Source: Canna indica
Lineage: Eukaryota > Streptophyta > Magnoliopsida > Zingiberales > Cannaceae
DNA length: 64,000 nucleotides
Assembly (NCBI GenBank): GCA_034359265.1
Contig: CP136890.1
Location: forward strand, 28,376,501-28,440,500
Direction of reading: 5' to 3'
A model generated the notes under the pieces. The model did not search any database. It was not told the origin of the DNA and was given only the letters and a program-made list of their open reading frames with translations. Made by a program: the position numbers and the translations under genes. Shown here in pieces: positions 43,331-55,194 of this stretch. Within the stretch, counting starts at the first letter, position 1. Each line of letters starts with the position of its first letter.

Positions 43331-44219
43331 CTAAGGCCGAAGAGAGCGGTGTTCCTGTCACGAGTTGCAATGATTCTTTTGTTGTGTATAACAAGATAGA
43401 TGTAATTTTCCTGGATGCACACACAAAGATGTGGAAAAATGGAATATTTTTTATTAAATGAAAAAGATATTGGTAGTACACTAGAGTTCCCTCGAGCAAA
43501 GCACCCAGCCCACGCGTGGTTATGCCTCGTTAAAACTTTCATAGGGATAAGCCCTGTGGGAGAAAACCGCAGTGAAGGGGAAAGAGTGCGCCGACCACTT
43601 GTAATTAAGGAGGGCGCATTTCTGTTGGGGTCATAGTGTTGGCTGTCTTGGCCAAGCTATTGGTTGCATGGCTCGTTGCCGACTCGGGCGTTCAAGTCTT
43701 GACTGAGTGTCCATTGGCTGGACGTCCGATTGATCCTGGGCTTGTTGAACGACTATCTTGATGTTCTGTGGCTTCTTTGTGCCAACGAATTCAGATGGTG
43801 GATTGGCCCAGGTGCCTTCCTCTCAAGGCAGGTGCTTGATTACATAGTGATAGCCGTTAGTCACTAACGAATGGACAAAGGATTGGTACCTTTTCAAAGA
43901 GGGGTCGCTTGCTCGGGAGCCGACGTCGTTTCTTGACGGAGGGCCGAGTTGCGTTTTGGGTTCGTCTGGGAGCTGAGCTTCATTGAATGCCACCTACTCG
44001 GGTTTGCGCAGGCTTTGAGTTGTCGAAGGGTTGGAGCCGCTCTTGAGCATCCTTATTTAGCTCAGCCTTGACATCCTCGGTTGTGGCCCTGTGCAGGTAA
44101 TTAATGAGAGTGCTTGATGGGGTGGAGCGCTCGGCTCTTTTCCCCATTTGGCCATCTTCTACTTCGAACCTTTGTTGTAGAATCAACAGGCTTCTTTCTA
44201 GCTAGTCGGCATGGAGTAC
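43331..44219 (-). other. D2 interior between minisatellite and protease
   Basis: The minus frame 43980-44186 ('DAQERLQPFDNSKPAQTRVG') resembles the linker after protease. No reverse transcriptase follows. 43340-43640 has no domain. Confidence 0.45.
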
Positions 44220-44590
44220 CCCTACTTATGTCTCTGAGATGGGGAATTTGAGCGACAGGTGGGGAATCGGTACGATGACTCCCAAGTTGTTCAGCGAGGG
44301 TCGCCCCAAAACCATAGGATAGGGGTTGGAGATATCAATAATCAGGTATTGCACATCAATCATCTTGGTCTTCGACCAGGAGTCGAACGATGTTCTCAGC
44401 CATACATAGCCTCAGACATTGATTCATCCTCCCAAGAAGCCTACTAGTTCCCCGTTGTAGGGGTGGAGCGAAGGTTCAGTTAGTTGCATTTTTCTGAATG
44501 TAGGGTGAAGGAGGATATCGGCCGAGCTTCCTTGGTCTACCACGACTTTCCTGACAATAAAATTGCCAGCGATTACTGAGATGATGACAT
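44220..44590 (-). pseudogene. Protease domain of gypsy element D2
   Basis: The minus strand shows 'IAGNFIVRKVVVDQGSSADI' near 44540-44600, then 'LVGF', and 'IDVQYLIIDISNPYPMVLGR' with 'SLKFPISE' near 44250-44370. These are the same blocks as in D1 28780-29130. A segment between 'LVGF' and 'IDVQYL' is missing or frameshifted. It is an aspartic protease remnant with the DQGS motif. Confidence 0.7.
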
Positions 44591-44789
44591 GGTCATGTAG
44601 ATTTTAATCAATTCCTTGAAGGTGAACTTCATAGAACGATATTATCGGGACTTCGATGGTGGACCTCTGCAGGCAAGTTGTGTCGTCAACTGTCATGATG
44701 GCTCAGAGGAATTTTTTCATGGACGAGATTATCTCGCCTCCTCCCTTGAATTCGTCGACTATGTTGTCGATGACCACACGAAACTCGTT

Positions 44790-46020
44790 GGTCAGGTGAT
44801 TAGTCTGGTCGTTGTCTCAGTTGCCCTCGGTGTTGATCGGAGGCGTTCTGCTCCGACTTCGGCGTCAGTGACCATGGTCGTTCCTATACCGGCTACAACT
44901 TCTTTTGTGATCGATATAATGGTTGAGCTGTCCTTCCCTACTAACTTTTTGATATTATCTTTTAGCACCACGTACTCCTCGGTACTGTGCCCATAGGTTT
45001 CACGGAATGTGCACATCATGCTTTTATCAGTGTTAGGTAGTACCTTTTGCTTCCCGACATTACTAGGATGTTTGAGAAGCTACAGGTCATAAATTTCTCG
45101 AAGAATAGTCTCCCTCTTCATATTCAATAGAGTGTATTTCTCATATCTAGCGTTCGATTGGGGCGAAGACCTTCCTCTTTTGCTGTCATCTCACACGTGG
45201 CGATCTCGATCCTCACCATTTTCATCGAATTTTTGTCTTTCTTGTCTTCAGCATCGTCTTAATTTGTTGGTCTGTTTGTCAGCCTTTTTGGCCTCTCTGA
45301 GTTCTTTCATCTCCATATAGCATACTACTCATTCCCGAATCTCGACCATACTTCTTGTTTTCGATAGAGCAATTTAATCCACGAACTATATGGGTTATAA
45401 GTCGTGCTTGACAGAATACAACTCGACATGGGGGTCGAGGTTAGGGATCTCCATAGTCACGATATGGAATCTTTTCAGGTACTCCATCAATGATTCATGT
45501 TGTCTTTGCTTGATGTAGTGGAGTGAGTCCTTAGTCTCAAAATAGATCCGAGATGAGGAGAACTGGTTGGTGAAAGCTCTAAAGAGCTCTTGGAATGTGT
45601 GTGTATATTGACCCTAACGGAAGGGTGGACAACCATAACAATGTTTCTTTTTTCCAAGAAAGTGGGGAAAGCTCGGCACAGTATGGAGTCAGTTGCACCA
45701 TTGAGAAGCATCAACAGTGTCAGATGGGTGGTAGGATCAATCGTGTTGTCATAAGGCTGAAGAGTTGTTGGCAGTTTGAAGTTGTCGAGAAGACGGACTG
45801 CCATGATGTGCTCAGGGAAAGGTCCCGAGTCGGCGATGGGGGAAGGAATGATCGTTGTGGCCATAGTTCCTTCCTCTTCTCCCTGGTGGTGCGTGTGGGA
45901 GACCTCGTCACAAAAAGTATAGAAATGCCTCCTGATTCTTTTGAGATGACTATCTTCATCATGCTCCGAGGGGCAATGCTCGCGCTCGGCCAAGTGTTGC
46001 TCCCTGGATTGCATCAACAC
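44790..46020 (-). pseudogene. gag of gypsy element D2
   Basis: The minus frame from 46020 contains the plant gypsy Gag core: 'SGPFPEHIMAVRLLDNFKLP', 'YDNTIDPTTHL', 'LNGATDSILCRAFP', followed by a frameshift near 45650 and a continuing helix-rich part ('SLMEYLKRFH' near 45480). The zinc-knuckle region (44960-45015) reads CTFRETYGHSTEEY, where the last Cys is Tyr and the second position is Arg, so zinc binding is doubtful. Several stops. Gag forms the particle shell. Confidence 0.72.
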
Positions 46021-46258
46021 CTCGACCTAGGTTGTTAACCTTTGGTTTTACGTTTGGAGTTCATCAATCAGGTGTCATAGCTCTTATGGTGTTGAGTCGG
46101 CGGGCACCAGCTTGTCACTCCTTGTTGTGTTAGCATCTCTCGACAGCGGGGGAATGCTGATGTTAGGTTGCTGCCTATGTGTAGCGATGTTCGCCTGACT
46201 TCGGGCGCCTACTATGATGGGATAGATAAGGTTTACTCGACACCACAGTGGACGCCAA

Positions 46259-46560
46259 ATGTTCTTGCTTGAAGTCAGGGTGATGCAGGTCTCCGCGTCT
46301 CCTGCTTTGTCGCGACTCCGAGGGACCTACAAAGACACCTCGATGCTCAAGTAAGAAGGCCAGATGGTGGGTATGGAATTAGAATCGAGAGTATACCTGA
46401 TGTGCGCTGTGTCTATTTTAAGAGCAGGTCATGGATGTCTCTAACGACGATGTCTCCCAGAATCTCGAAGGGTCAAAGTTTATTCGAGAGATGGCAGGCT
46501 CATAATTGTCGAATTCTTGGTAATCAATGAAGGATGTCGATATCCTTGTTTGGCCGGGTG
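46259..46560 (-). repeat. 5' LTR of D2, first part (interrupted by T)
   Basis: Starts TGTTCTTGCTTG next to the primer-site complement. The last 49 bp match 41009-41059. Continuation after T: 61532-61575 ('ctaagttgtggttgg'). Confidence 0.55.
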
Positions 46561-48468
46561 TGTAATACACGAAAATTCTAATGTACTTTTTATCCTTGTT
46601 TTAGCGGGTTGATACGGAGATGTGCTAGGACGGGTTGAGCAAATCGCATGAAGGCGTGAATTAAGGTATGGCCGAACGCGCGTGTAAAATTGATAATCCT
46701 TAAATTAATTGTTAATCATTGAATTACTTATTGTTGAGTTCATGCCGAGCTCGAGTCGAGTTTGTGGGTTCAATCGAAACTCGATTCGGATCTAAATTGA
46801 GCCTAATGGGTTAACTTAAGTTGGGAGGGGTAATTTAGTCTATATATATATATACCACCCCAGCCAACCGTATGACTCGAGTAGAGTCGCACGCTCACCA
46901 AGGCAGCCAAGGGGAAGGAAGAGGCGGCGCCACTTCCAGTCGGAGATCCTTGTCGTCGTTGGAGATCGGAGCCGAGGGGTCTTCTCCTTCTTCATCGATC
47001 TTCCCTTCTTTCTCTTCCAAAAGAGGTGAGTGGTTGAACCATGTTGTTGTAGGGTGAGGCCCTATGGCCGAACCATGTGTTGAGATGTGAAATTGAGATT
47101 TTTGTTTCTTGTGTTTTCCTTCCGATTTGGATGTGTTCTTGATGCGTGGATTTATACGCTATGATAGATTTTATGTTTCTTTGGTAGATGTTTGGTTTTC
47201 TTGATGTTTAGGGGCCGACCGACCGTGTGAAAATTGGGGATAGGTCATGCCGAAATTTCTCTCAATTTATTTGATTCCATTCATGATTAATGGTATCTTG
47301 TATGTGTTTAACCACGAATAGATAATGTGTATGGTACGGCAGATGTAGGCTTTGTTTCCCTAAGTTCTTTGAGCCGACCACTTGGTGTTCTTCCCTAATT
47401 GCAAGGGCCGGTCGAATGAAAGGGAAGGGAGAGGAAACTCTAGATAGGTTAAATTTCCAATTTTGGATAAACTCTAAGTAGATTTAATTCCCTAAACTAC
47501 CCTAGGATTGTTCTAAGTCACTAGAGTCGGCCGAGTAGGGAAACTCAAAGCTCGGCTTTTAGTACAAATCATAATTTAGTAGGATTGCTTGGTTGCGATG
47601 AGGATTCATGAGTTAGAATTTATGGTTGCTTTAGATGCATGCTATTTTGAGATTTATACATGTTGTTTAAGGATTTATACATGCTGAAATAGTGTGTAAA
47701 TACATGCTGGAATATTGGTAATTATGCAGTATTTATCATGAAGTGCTGGAATTAATTGCAATGGCTGGAATTAATTTTTGTATGTTGTATTTATCAATTT
47801 CAAGTTGTATTTATTAAGTGGATGTTGTATTAACCCATTATATGCTGTAATTACCAATTAGAGGTTGTATTTATCAATTATATGCTGGAATTAATTATTA
47901 TACGATGTAATTGTTAATATATATGCTGTAAGTGTCATGTAAATGTTGGAAGTACTCAATGTAGGCATAAAATATTATATTTTCATGATAGGGATGGTTA
48001 TTTGAGGTAGAGTAATCTAGTACGTGCAGAACTAGTATATATTACAATATAATTTTCTCATGTGTGCAAGAAAATGTGAAAGGAGATGTTGATGCCCAAA
48101 GGAGTGCTGGGTTGGGCGCATGCCTGAGATTGATGATGTTAGATGTGTAGAGAAATTGTGTGCACTGTGTAGTGAGAATATTTGTATTGTGATTGAGATG
48201 GTTGGACTGAGAAATGTCTCTAGTTGGTATGACTATTGCCTGATTCATGACGGGTCTTGAGATTGCATCGGTGAACCACGCTGGTGTTAGACCCGAGTGA
48301 CAGTGGTCTTGAGATTGCGTCAGTGAGCCACGCTGACATTTGACCCAAGTGGATTTGGGTTGGATAAGATATTCCCAACTCGATTGGGCGTCAGAAACTA
48401 GTTGGTCATCCTAGTTGAAGGGCCCGGGTGAATGGATCACCATGTTTAGAAGGATCGCTCGTGTTAGA
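46561..48468 (+). repeat. 5' LTR of T, incomplete
   Basis: Aligns with the 3' LTR from 59231 to about 60955. The final part, homologous to 60956-61526, is missing because the solo LTR begins at 48469. TATATATATATATA at 46841-46854 is a likely TATA region. Confidence 0.82.
47690..47960. repeat. Degenerate short tandem repeat in T 5' LTR
   Basis: Imperfect units of about 20-25 bp around 'atgttgtatttatcaatt' and 'tgctggaattaat'. The counterpart at 60250-60490 has fewer units. Confidence 0.7.
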
Positions 48469-49452
48469 TGTTGGACGGAACCCAGAAACGAACAACGTCG
48501 TGAGAAAAATTAGCAAATTGCCTTGATTTTTGGGTGCCGGCCGATGGGTGGTCGACCGGCCATCAGTCAGCCTTCGACCTGCCACTACCCATTTTGAACA
48601 GTGTTCTCCGATCGATGGTTGATCGCTCGGGCGGTCGATCGATAACCGATCAAGCGACGCCAACGAGCAATGTTTTGCCCGTTGGGATGGCTGTTGAAGC
48701 CATCTCTCCTCATGGCTTATAAATATGAGACATGAGAAGCCTTCCTCATTGATCTAGCACTCCATTAAACCATCCTTGATCATTCCTAAAGCTTTCTTGA
48801 GCCACCTCTTTGCAAACCCTAGTTTCCATGATAAATCCTTGATCTTGCCTTCCAACTTTGATTGATTCATCATTGAGGCATCAAGAGGAACTAGGTCTCA
48901 TGTTTGGAGCTAAGTATTTGTTGTATTGTTTATTTGCTCCATTGTTTGTGTATTTTCTTGTTATTTACAGTTGTAGGTTGTTAGGTCTTGAAATCGGGTG
49001 ATAACCTTGGTGTTTGAGGTTTAAATCCACCGGTGCAAACGTAGTTTACTATGATTAGTGATTGTTGTCCCTTAGGATTGAGGTGGAAGAGTGCTCTCGG
49101 TAAGAAGGCGGAGACTTCCGGGTGTGGAAGTGCCTTAGGTTAACAGCGAAGATTCTTCGGGTAAAAAGTCCTCTTTGTAAGGGAAATAATATAATCTAGT
49201 AAAACTAGTGTGGAAATCCTAAGTGGGGTACTTAGGTAGTGGAATAGGCATTGGGGCCGAAATACTATAAATCACCGTGTTTGCTTTGCTTTTACTTGCG
49301 TTTACTTAATTATCATATTTACATTGCTTCTGCTTGCTACTCAATTTGTAAATTGCCTAAGTAATCAAGTAAACGATTAAAACCAAAATTAGACGAAAAG
49401 TTTAGATAACACACTATTCACCCCTCCTCTAGTGTAGGTCATTTCACCAACA
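48469..49452 (+). repeat. Solo Sirevirus-type LTR at a deletion junction in T
   Basis: Plus-oriented relative of the A/B LTRs: starts TGTTGGACGG and ends ACCAACA. It has the palindrome cluster (48538-48650), TATAAATA at 48718-48725, the conserved 'gcattggggccga' block and the ACACTA/TAGTGT inverted repeat (49411-49435). The left flank (TTAGA) and right flank (AGATG) do not match. The flanks belong to different parts of T (LTR and RNase H), so it marks a deletion. Confidence 0.8.
48538..48725 (+). promoter_or_regulatory. Core promoter of the solo LTR
   Basis: GGTCGACCGGCC and GGTCGATCGATAACCGATC-type palindromes, then TATAAATA at 48718-48725. Confidence 0.55.
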
Positions 49453-50287
49453 AGATGTATACTGACCACAAGAGCCTCCAGTACTTGCTCATCCAGAAGG
49501 AATTAAATCTCAGACAGAGGAGATGCCTTGAGCTCCTAAAGGATTATGACTGCATGATCTTGTACCATCTTGGGAAAGCAAATATGGTGGGAGATGCCTT
49601 GAGCAGGAAATCAATGGGTAGTTTGGCTCATTTGACGGTGAGGAGGAGGCCGCTAGCGCGAGAGCTTGCCGTGTGTGTGGACGGCAGGGCAGTTCTGACT
49701 GTGTTGGACTCCGGAGTTCTGGTGACGCACTTGCGAGTACAGTCCACGTTAGTGGACATGTTGCAAGCAGCGCAGGCTGAGGATGTTTTTTGCTCATTGA
49801 CAAAGGATCTGGTCAGGAGGGGTGACGCTAATGATGGTACATAGTGGATTCTGAGGGTGTCCTAAGGTTCAATGATAGGATAGTGGTGCCTGATATGGCG
49901 AAGGTCCCTAGGCAGGTGCTTGAGATGGGCCACCATTCCACTTACACTATGCATCTGGGGCCACAAAATGTACCGAGATCTGAGGCAGCATTATTGGTGG
50001 AGAGGAATGAAGAGGGAGGTGGATGAGTTTGTATCAAAGTGTTTGGTCTGCCAGCAGGTGAAGGCCGAACATTTGAAGCCTGCGAGGCTACTACAGAATC
50101 TGGAGGTACCAGAATGAAAGTGGAAAAAGATAACTATGGACTTTGTAATCGGGCTGCCGAGGTTGAAAAAGGAGAATGATTCTATTTGGGTTGTGGTGGA
50201 TCGGTTGACCAAGATGACACATTTCATACTAGTGAAGACAACTTTTTCAGTCGAGCAGTGTGCCAAGTTATTTTTGGATCGGATTGT
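49453..50287 (+). pseudogene. RNase H and integrase N-terminal part of T
   Basis: Begins inside RNase H ('[20 protein letters not shown]', '[20 protein letters not shown]', 'ALSRK'). A spacer with a stop at about 49842 follows. The integrase zinc-binding region is H...H...C..C, with 'STYTMHLG' and 'CLVCQQVKAEH' in different frames. The catalytic core start is 'TMDFVIGLPRLKKENDSIWV', containing the first Asp, then 'VVDRLTKMTHFI' and 'LFLDRIVA', where B2 is inserted after 50287. Stops and frameshifts at about 49842, 49863 and 50116. Confidence 0.85.
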
Positions 50288-50292
50288 GGCGT

Positions 50293-51825
50293 TGTTGGGT
50301 GAAATTGTCACACTAGAGGGGGGTTAATAGTGTGTCAACTAAATCTTATCGCTTAATTCCATTTTTAATCGTTTCTTACAACTTAGGCAATTCCCAATTC
50401 TAATATTCAATGCGGAAGCAATAAGTAAGGATATTAAGCAAACTCAAAAGAGACAATGCAAACACAATTATTTATAGTGGTTCGGCCCCAATGCCTACTC
50501 TACTACCTAAGCACCCCGCTTAGAATTACCAAACTAAACTTTACTAGATTAATCTTGTTTCCCTTACAACGAGGACTTTGACCCGAAGAGTCTCACTCTC
50601 AACCTAAGGCACTTCCACACCCGGAAGTCTCCGCCTTCTTATCGAGAGCACTCTTCCACCTCAACCTAAGGGACAACTCAACTAATCCTAGTAAACTAAG
50701 TTTACACCGGTGGAATTAAGCCTCAAACACAAAGGCAACCACCCAATTTCAAGACCTAACAACCTAGGTCTTCACAAGCTCAAATCCAATGAAAACAAGT
50801 TCAAATAACAATTAAAATTACAATGAAAAGAGCTTAAAGAATAAACCAAGACCAAATGCTCTTTTCCAAGCCTTCAAAGTCTCCAACTCGCCATGACATT
50901 AAGCTCGAATAAAAGCCCGAGTTGAGGGAAGATGAGCGCTTGAGAAGTCGTTGATTGGAGAAGCGAGTGCAAGTTGAACAAGCTCTAGAAGGCACAAATC
51001 TCTCTTTTGAATGTTTATGTTAGTTGTTAAGAGAGAGTAAAGAAGTTAGATGAGGGGTATTTATAACCCCTCAACCGAACGGCTCTTCAACGGGCATTTT
51101 TTCGCCCGTTGGATGTCGTTCGGTCGCTTGCCGGTAGACCGACCGATCGACCGCCCAATGATCGCTGGCTTTTTGCGCTTCTACCGCTCTATTCGATCGA
51201 CCCTCCAGTCGACCGAATGAGTCACAATTAAGCTCCTCTGCTGTTCGATCGACCGATCGGGCGACCGAAGTACGCACTACCAATTTTTGGCCTCGGTCGG
51301 TTGACCATTCGGGTGACTGGAGTAGGCACTGCCAATTTTTTATCTCGGTCGATCAACCGACCGGTTGACCGAAGTAGCCACTGCCGATTTTTAAACTTCT
51401 TCGATCGACCAATCGATCGACCGACCGATCGACCGAATTGGCTACTGCCAATTTTTAACTTCATTCGGTCGACCGACCGATCGACTGAACCTAAGCTGAA
51501 CATGATATTTTCAGCCTTCTTCTTGCGCGCTTCGTTTCCGGGTTTTGACTTTCAACGTGAGTCAACTTGGAGAGGTTTCCATGTATTCTTTAGACTCGAC
51601 CAAGACGTCTTTGGTGCACATGTTGATCTTCGAGAGATTTCCACGATGAACACAAACGCGACGATCAATGTCCTTCCGATTTTTTGATTTCTTCAATATT
51701 TCTAATCGAGGACATCACGAGCTAATCGATATGGAACCTGAAAGATTTCTCAATGAAACATTAGTTCCATATTTATTATCATCAAAACCGAGATTAAGAC
51801 CAAGGTAGAAAACCTTAGGCCAACA
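50293..51825 (-). repeat. 3' LTR of B2
   Basis: TGTTGGGTG...GGCCAACA on plus, 1533 bp. TATAAATA on minus at 51058-51065. The palindrome cluster at 51115-51485 is longer than in the 5' LTR. Confidence 0.92.
51058..51485 (-). promoter_or_regulatory. LTR core promoter, B2 3' LTR
   Basis: TATAAATA inside GGGGTTATAAATACCCC on minus, and six or more GGTCGATCGACC-type palindromes. Confidence 0.6.
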
Positions 51826-52279
51826 ATCTCTCCCTTTTTGATGATGACAAACATCCTTAAGAAAATATCTACAATTAAGCATAGAGGATATCAAACATGG
51901 GATTTCTCCCCTATCAACATGCATATCTATATAATAGAGGTCCCCCTATCTATATGCATGATTTTTCTATATTTTCTTTCTCTTTAACTATATTTTTCTT
52001 CCCCTTTTGACATCAATCAAAAAAGGGCAAGAAAAGTCAAATTAGTTTTCATGAAGCATGAAGATCTCAACTCAAAGGATGAAAACATAAATACAAGTGA
52101 GAGTAATAAATCATAGAACGACCAAGTGTAACATTAACATGTTTCAAATATAACAAGTCATTCCATCATCACATAATCCTTACAGATAAGGAGTTTCAAA
52201 TACAAATATAAAGTCGATCAAGCAAAGTGTAGTGTTAATACAAATCCATAAAATGAATAACATCAAACATCAAATAATA
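51826..52279. other. 3' non-coding part of B2 with polypurine complements
   Basis: 'ctccccctatc'-type runs at about 51905-51914, 51940-51947 and 51990-51998. No gene. Confidence 0.55.
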
Positions 52280-53461
52280 CTAATCATCCTCAGGTGGGGG
52301 AGGTGGTACATGCGACTGATAGTATTGCCATATCTCATCCACCCGACCATACATCTCATCAAACTGACGACCGTACTCATCCACTTGCTGATCGTACTGG
52401 TCAACACATTGACCATATTAATCCATACGCCAGCCATGCTCATCGATCATCTGACCATACTCATCGATCCATCGGCCGTACTCGTCTAGGCGTTCTCTTG
52501 TGCCTCTATTCCATTCCACCTGGTAGATATGAAACTGAGCAAAGCGATACGCCAGATCATCCAAACACGCAATGGGAGTGCCGGATAATTGGCTTCCACC
52601 AGCATCTCCCGCCTCCATGACTATGTCATGATCAGTGTGTTCCTCAGGAGCCCCCCTCACTCTTTTACCGTGCTGATTTTCAAGAATTTTCATGCGGTTG
52701 AGAGAGGATGAATCTATGGCTTTGGGTACAAGTTCTATTTCAAATCTAGATTTGTTTACCCCAGCAGCATATATAAAGTGAGAAATCACTGAGGCATATA
52801 GTAGGGCTTGCTTCTTTGAGGCATGAACATCCGTTATGTAGCGAAGCATGAGATCAGGAACATCTATGGGAATGCGGGATATAGCAAAGAAGAGTACCCT
52901 AGTACTCATACTGGTTACCTCGTCATAGTGACCTGCTCTAGAAAGAATATTATATGCAATGACAAGGTGCATGATCCTAGCTGAGGTTCATAATTTGATG
53001 CTTAGGGTAGGAAGCATCCCCTGATAGTCCTCAGGGCAGATGGCTGATATAACTTCATGACTAGAAAAATCCTCATGAAAGAGGTGTGTGGACATCTTAT
53101 ATATTGACCTTCATAGCAGAGGAAACCCAAAAGCATCTCTAATGCCTGATTCTGTGATTACTATGGATTTGTCCAAAATTTTAGATCTGAGAACTAGTGA
53201 GTCACATAATCTAGCTTTATCTATCACGAGGTTGGAGAAAAAGGCTTTTATCATGATGGGACATACTAGTATTTGCTTTCCTATGTACTCTACTCATCCC
53301 ATGCTTACAAGTTTACCTCTAATGTCATACTGCTCTAGGTCACCTAAATTAATCGGTCGATTTTGTAGGATAGCTCTGTCTATAAACCTAGGAGCTTGAG
53401 TCTTGCCTATAGTGGTCAAAAGATTATCGGGCAAGCTTGGAAGCTTTGTCTTGGGTGCCAT
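52280..53461 (-). pseudogene. ORF2 of B2 (putative plant transposon protein domain)
   Basis: ATG 53461 (MAPKTKLPSLPDNLLTTIGK) to TAG 52280-52282, about 393 codons with stops near 53329, 53118, 52985 and 52417. The order is: 'APRFIDRAILQNRPINLGDL', a GW-type segment, 'MIKAFFSNLVIDKA', 'SIVITESGIRDAFGFPLL', then 'ARIMHLVIAYNILSRAGHYD', 'RVLFFAISRIPIDVPDLMLR', 'SHFIYAAGVNKSRFEIE'. A C-terminal tail has repeated D-E-Y-G-R/Q-x-x-D units and ends PPPPPEDD. This order matches the PF20167-like 'putative plant transposon protein' family. It lies between gag and the 3' LTR, in the same sense as gag, where envelope-like ORFs occur in some Sireviruses. No signal peptide or membrane segment is apparent. 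Function unknown. Confidence 0.68.
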
Positions 53462-55190
53462 TATGCAAGACAATTAGGATGATGTGTAGATGATTAGCTT
53501 TGATGAGTAATGCATGCTCTTAAAGCAAGGAGAAGAAGCACTTTTAAGATCAACATAAATTTGTACAAGGCCTCCCTTTTTAAAAAAAATGAACATTAAA
53601 TCTCAATATGTGAGTCCAAAAAGGAGCAAAGAAAATAAAAATAAAAGATAGGATCCAAAGAAAATATAAAATGGGTCACAAATAAAATAGCAGACATACA
53701 TTTGAATCATTTATATTCTCCAAAAAAAACTTTTTGTTTTGGCTAGATGAGGATGAAAAATTTTAATTAACCAAAAGTAAAGAAAAAAAGTCCTTTTAAG
53801 TAAGACAAAGCAAATGTTAAGAGTAAGGATATCTCATGAAAAAAAAGAAGCTTTTACTTATACAAAAAAAATATGATGAATTTGATTTTCCTTTCCTAAA
53901 ACTTGTTTTTGAGGTAAAAATACCGAAGAACATCATCATCCAAGAAAAAGAAATATGAATCATGATTTTTATGAATGAATCAAGACACTGAGAGAAGAAA
54001 AGATGAAGAATTTACTCAACATTATGAACTAACTCATGAATGGTAGCTAAAGATTGAGTCTTTTACCTTGGAGAAGGAGTAGAAACCTTAGAACCAAGAG
54101 AAGAGGGGTGAAGAGGCTGGTTGAATGATCAAGGAAGCCCTAGTTTCGGGCTTAAAAACTTGGGTTGAAGGGCTAAGATTAAAACTGGCGGCCAAATGGG
54201 TGGATAGGATTGATTTTTGTCCCCTGTTCGATCGGGCGGTCGCAACTCGTGCGACCGCTCGAGCTGCTATGTGATTTCTTAAGCCCAAAAAAAATTGTTT
54301 TTGAGAGATCTATATATTGAAAGTTTATAAAAACAATTCCACATGAACTAGGCTTCATGAGGATTCCAAAAAGTCAAGAATCACTCAAAAAGAATATCTC
54401 TATAATTTTCTAGAAAATCTATAAGTTCTCAGTGGCATTTTTGTAAATATGAGTCATTTGTCAAACGTTTTCAGATTTTGTCCCAACTTTCTAGATATCA
54501 AAATATGATCATTTTAAAGAATGTATATTGAGTTTGAGACAAATATAATGTCATTTGATCAAAATTTTACCTTAGCATGATTTCATTCAAGAAACAAACA
54601 TGTTAACTTGAAATTGCTAAGTATCAATATTTAACTTATACTCATGGTTTTTCAAGTATAGACACATGAACTCCTAACATGAGTAAATCTAAACATGTTT
54701 ATCAAGTTTCAACTTAAAATGAAGTCTCTAAGATGAAATTCTACCTAGAGCTCATTTCATTTAACCAAGGTTTTATAAAATTGCCTAGTCATCATGATTT
54801 TTCCTACTTATGAAAATTCAAACATATATCATGCAAAGTCAATCATGAGTATATAGAGACATCATTAAGGCATGAATTATTCAAGCATTATATTAAGATT
54901 TTTGCAACAACGAACTCATACCTCATTCTTGGAAATTTTCCCAAACTTTTTATTTTCTTTTTCATTTTCTTCATAATAGCCTTTCATTTACAATAACTTG
55001 CAAGTATACTTCATTAATGGTAATCAAATCATATCTACTAGCAAGTTATCATACTAAATAGCAAGGTGAAACAGAAATCTTTATTTGAGATTTTCAACCT
55101 AAGCTAGATAGTTAAACATTCGTTTCAAGTAAAATCGTCATGAAATTAAAACGAATTGAGAGATCTCAAAATATAAAATTTTGAAACATA
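53462..55190. other. AT-rich spacer of B2, no gene
   Basis: A-rich with homopolymer runs at 53580-53900. 54186-54280 holds GATCG/GGTCG palindromes like those in the LTRs. The remainder aligns with 9490-10480 and loosely with A. Confidence 0.6.
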
Positions 55191-55194
55191 AGAT

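Larger units (their letters stand above)
41009..46560 (-). mobile_element. Element D2: pol-less Tat-like gypsy element, minus strand
   Basis: Same family as D1 on the opposite strand. The truncated 3' LTR starts at about 41009, the minisatellite is at 42350-43330, protease at 44220-44590, gag at 44790-46020 and the start of the 5' LTR at 46259-46560. The 5' LTR is interrupted by element T and resumes for about 45 bp after 61531. Around 46250 the sequence 'cacagtggacgccaaatgt' gives, on minus, TTGGCGTCCACTG, the type of primer site used by many plant gypsy elements. No reverse transcriptase or integrase is visible. Confidence 0.7.

Noticed and set aside
52232..52620. Plus-strand open frames with 'LIHLLIVLVNTLTILIHTPA'
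   Set aside because: Antisense shadow of the D-E-Y-G-R repeats of ORF2. The apparent hydrophobic protein is an artefact.
52280..53461. ORF2 as an envelope-like gene of Sirevirus
   Set aside because: The position fits, but I see no signal peptide, transmembrane segment or surface-protein motif. The motif order fits the putative plant transposon protein family better.
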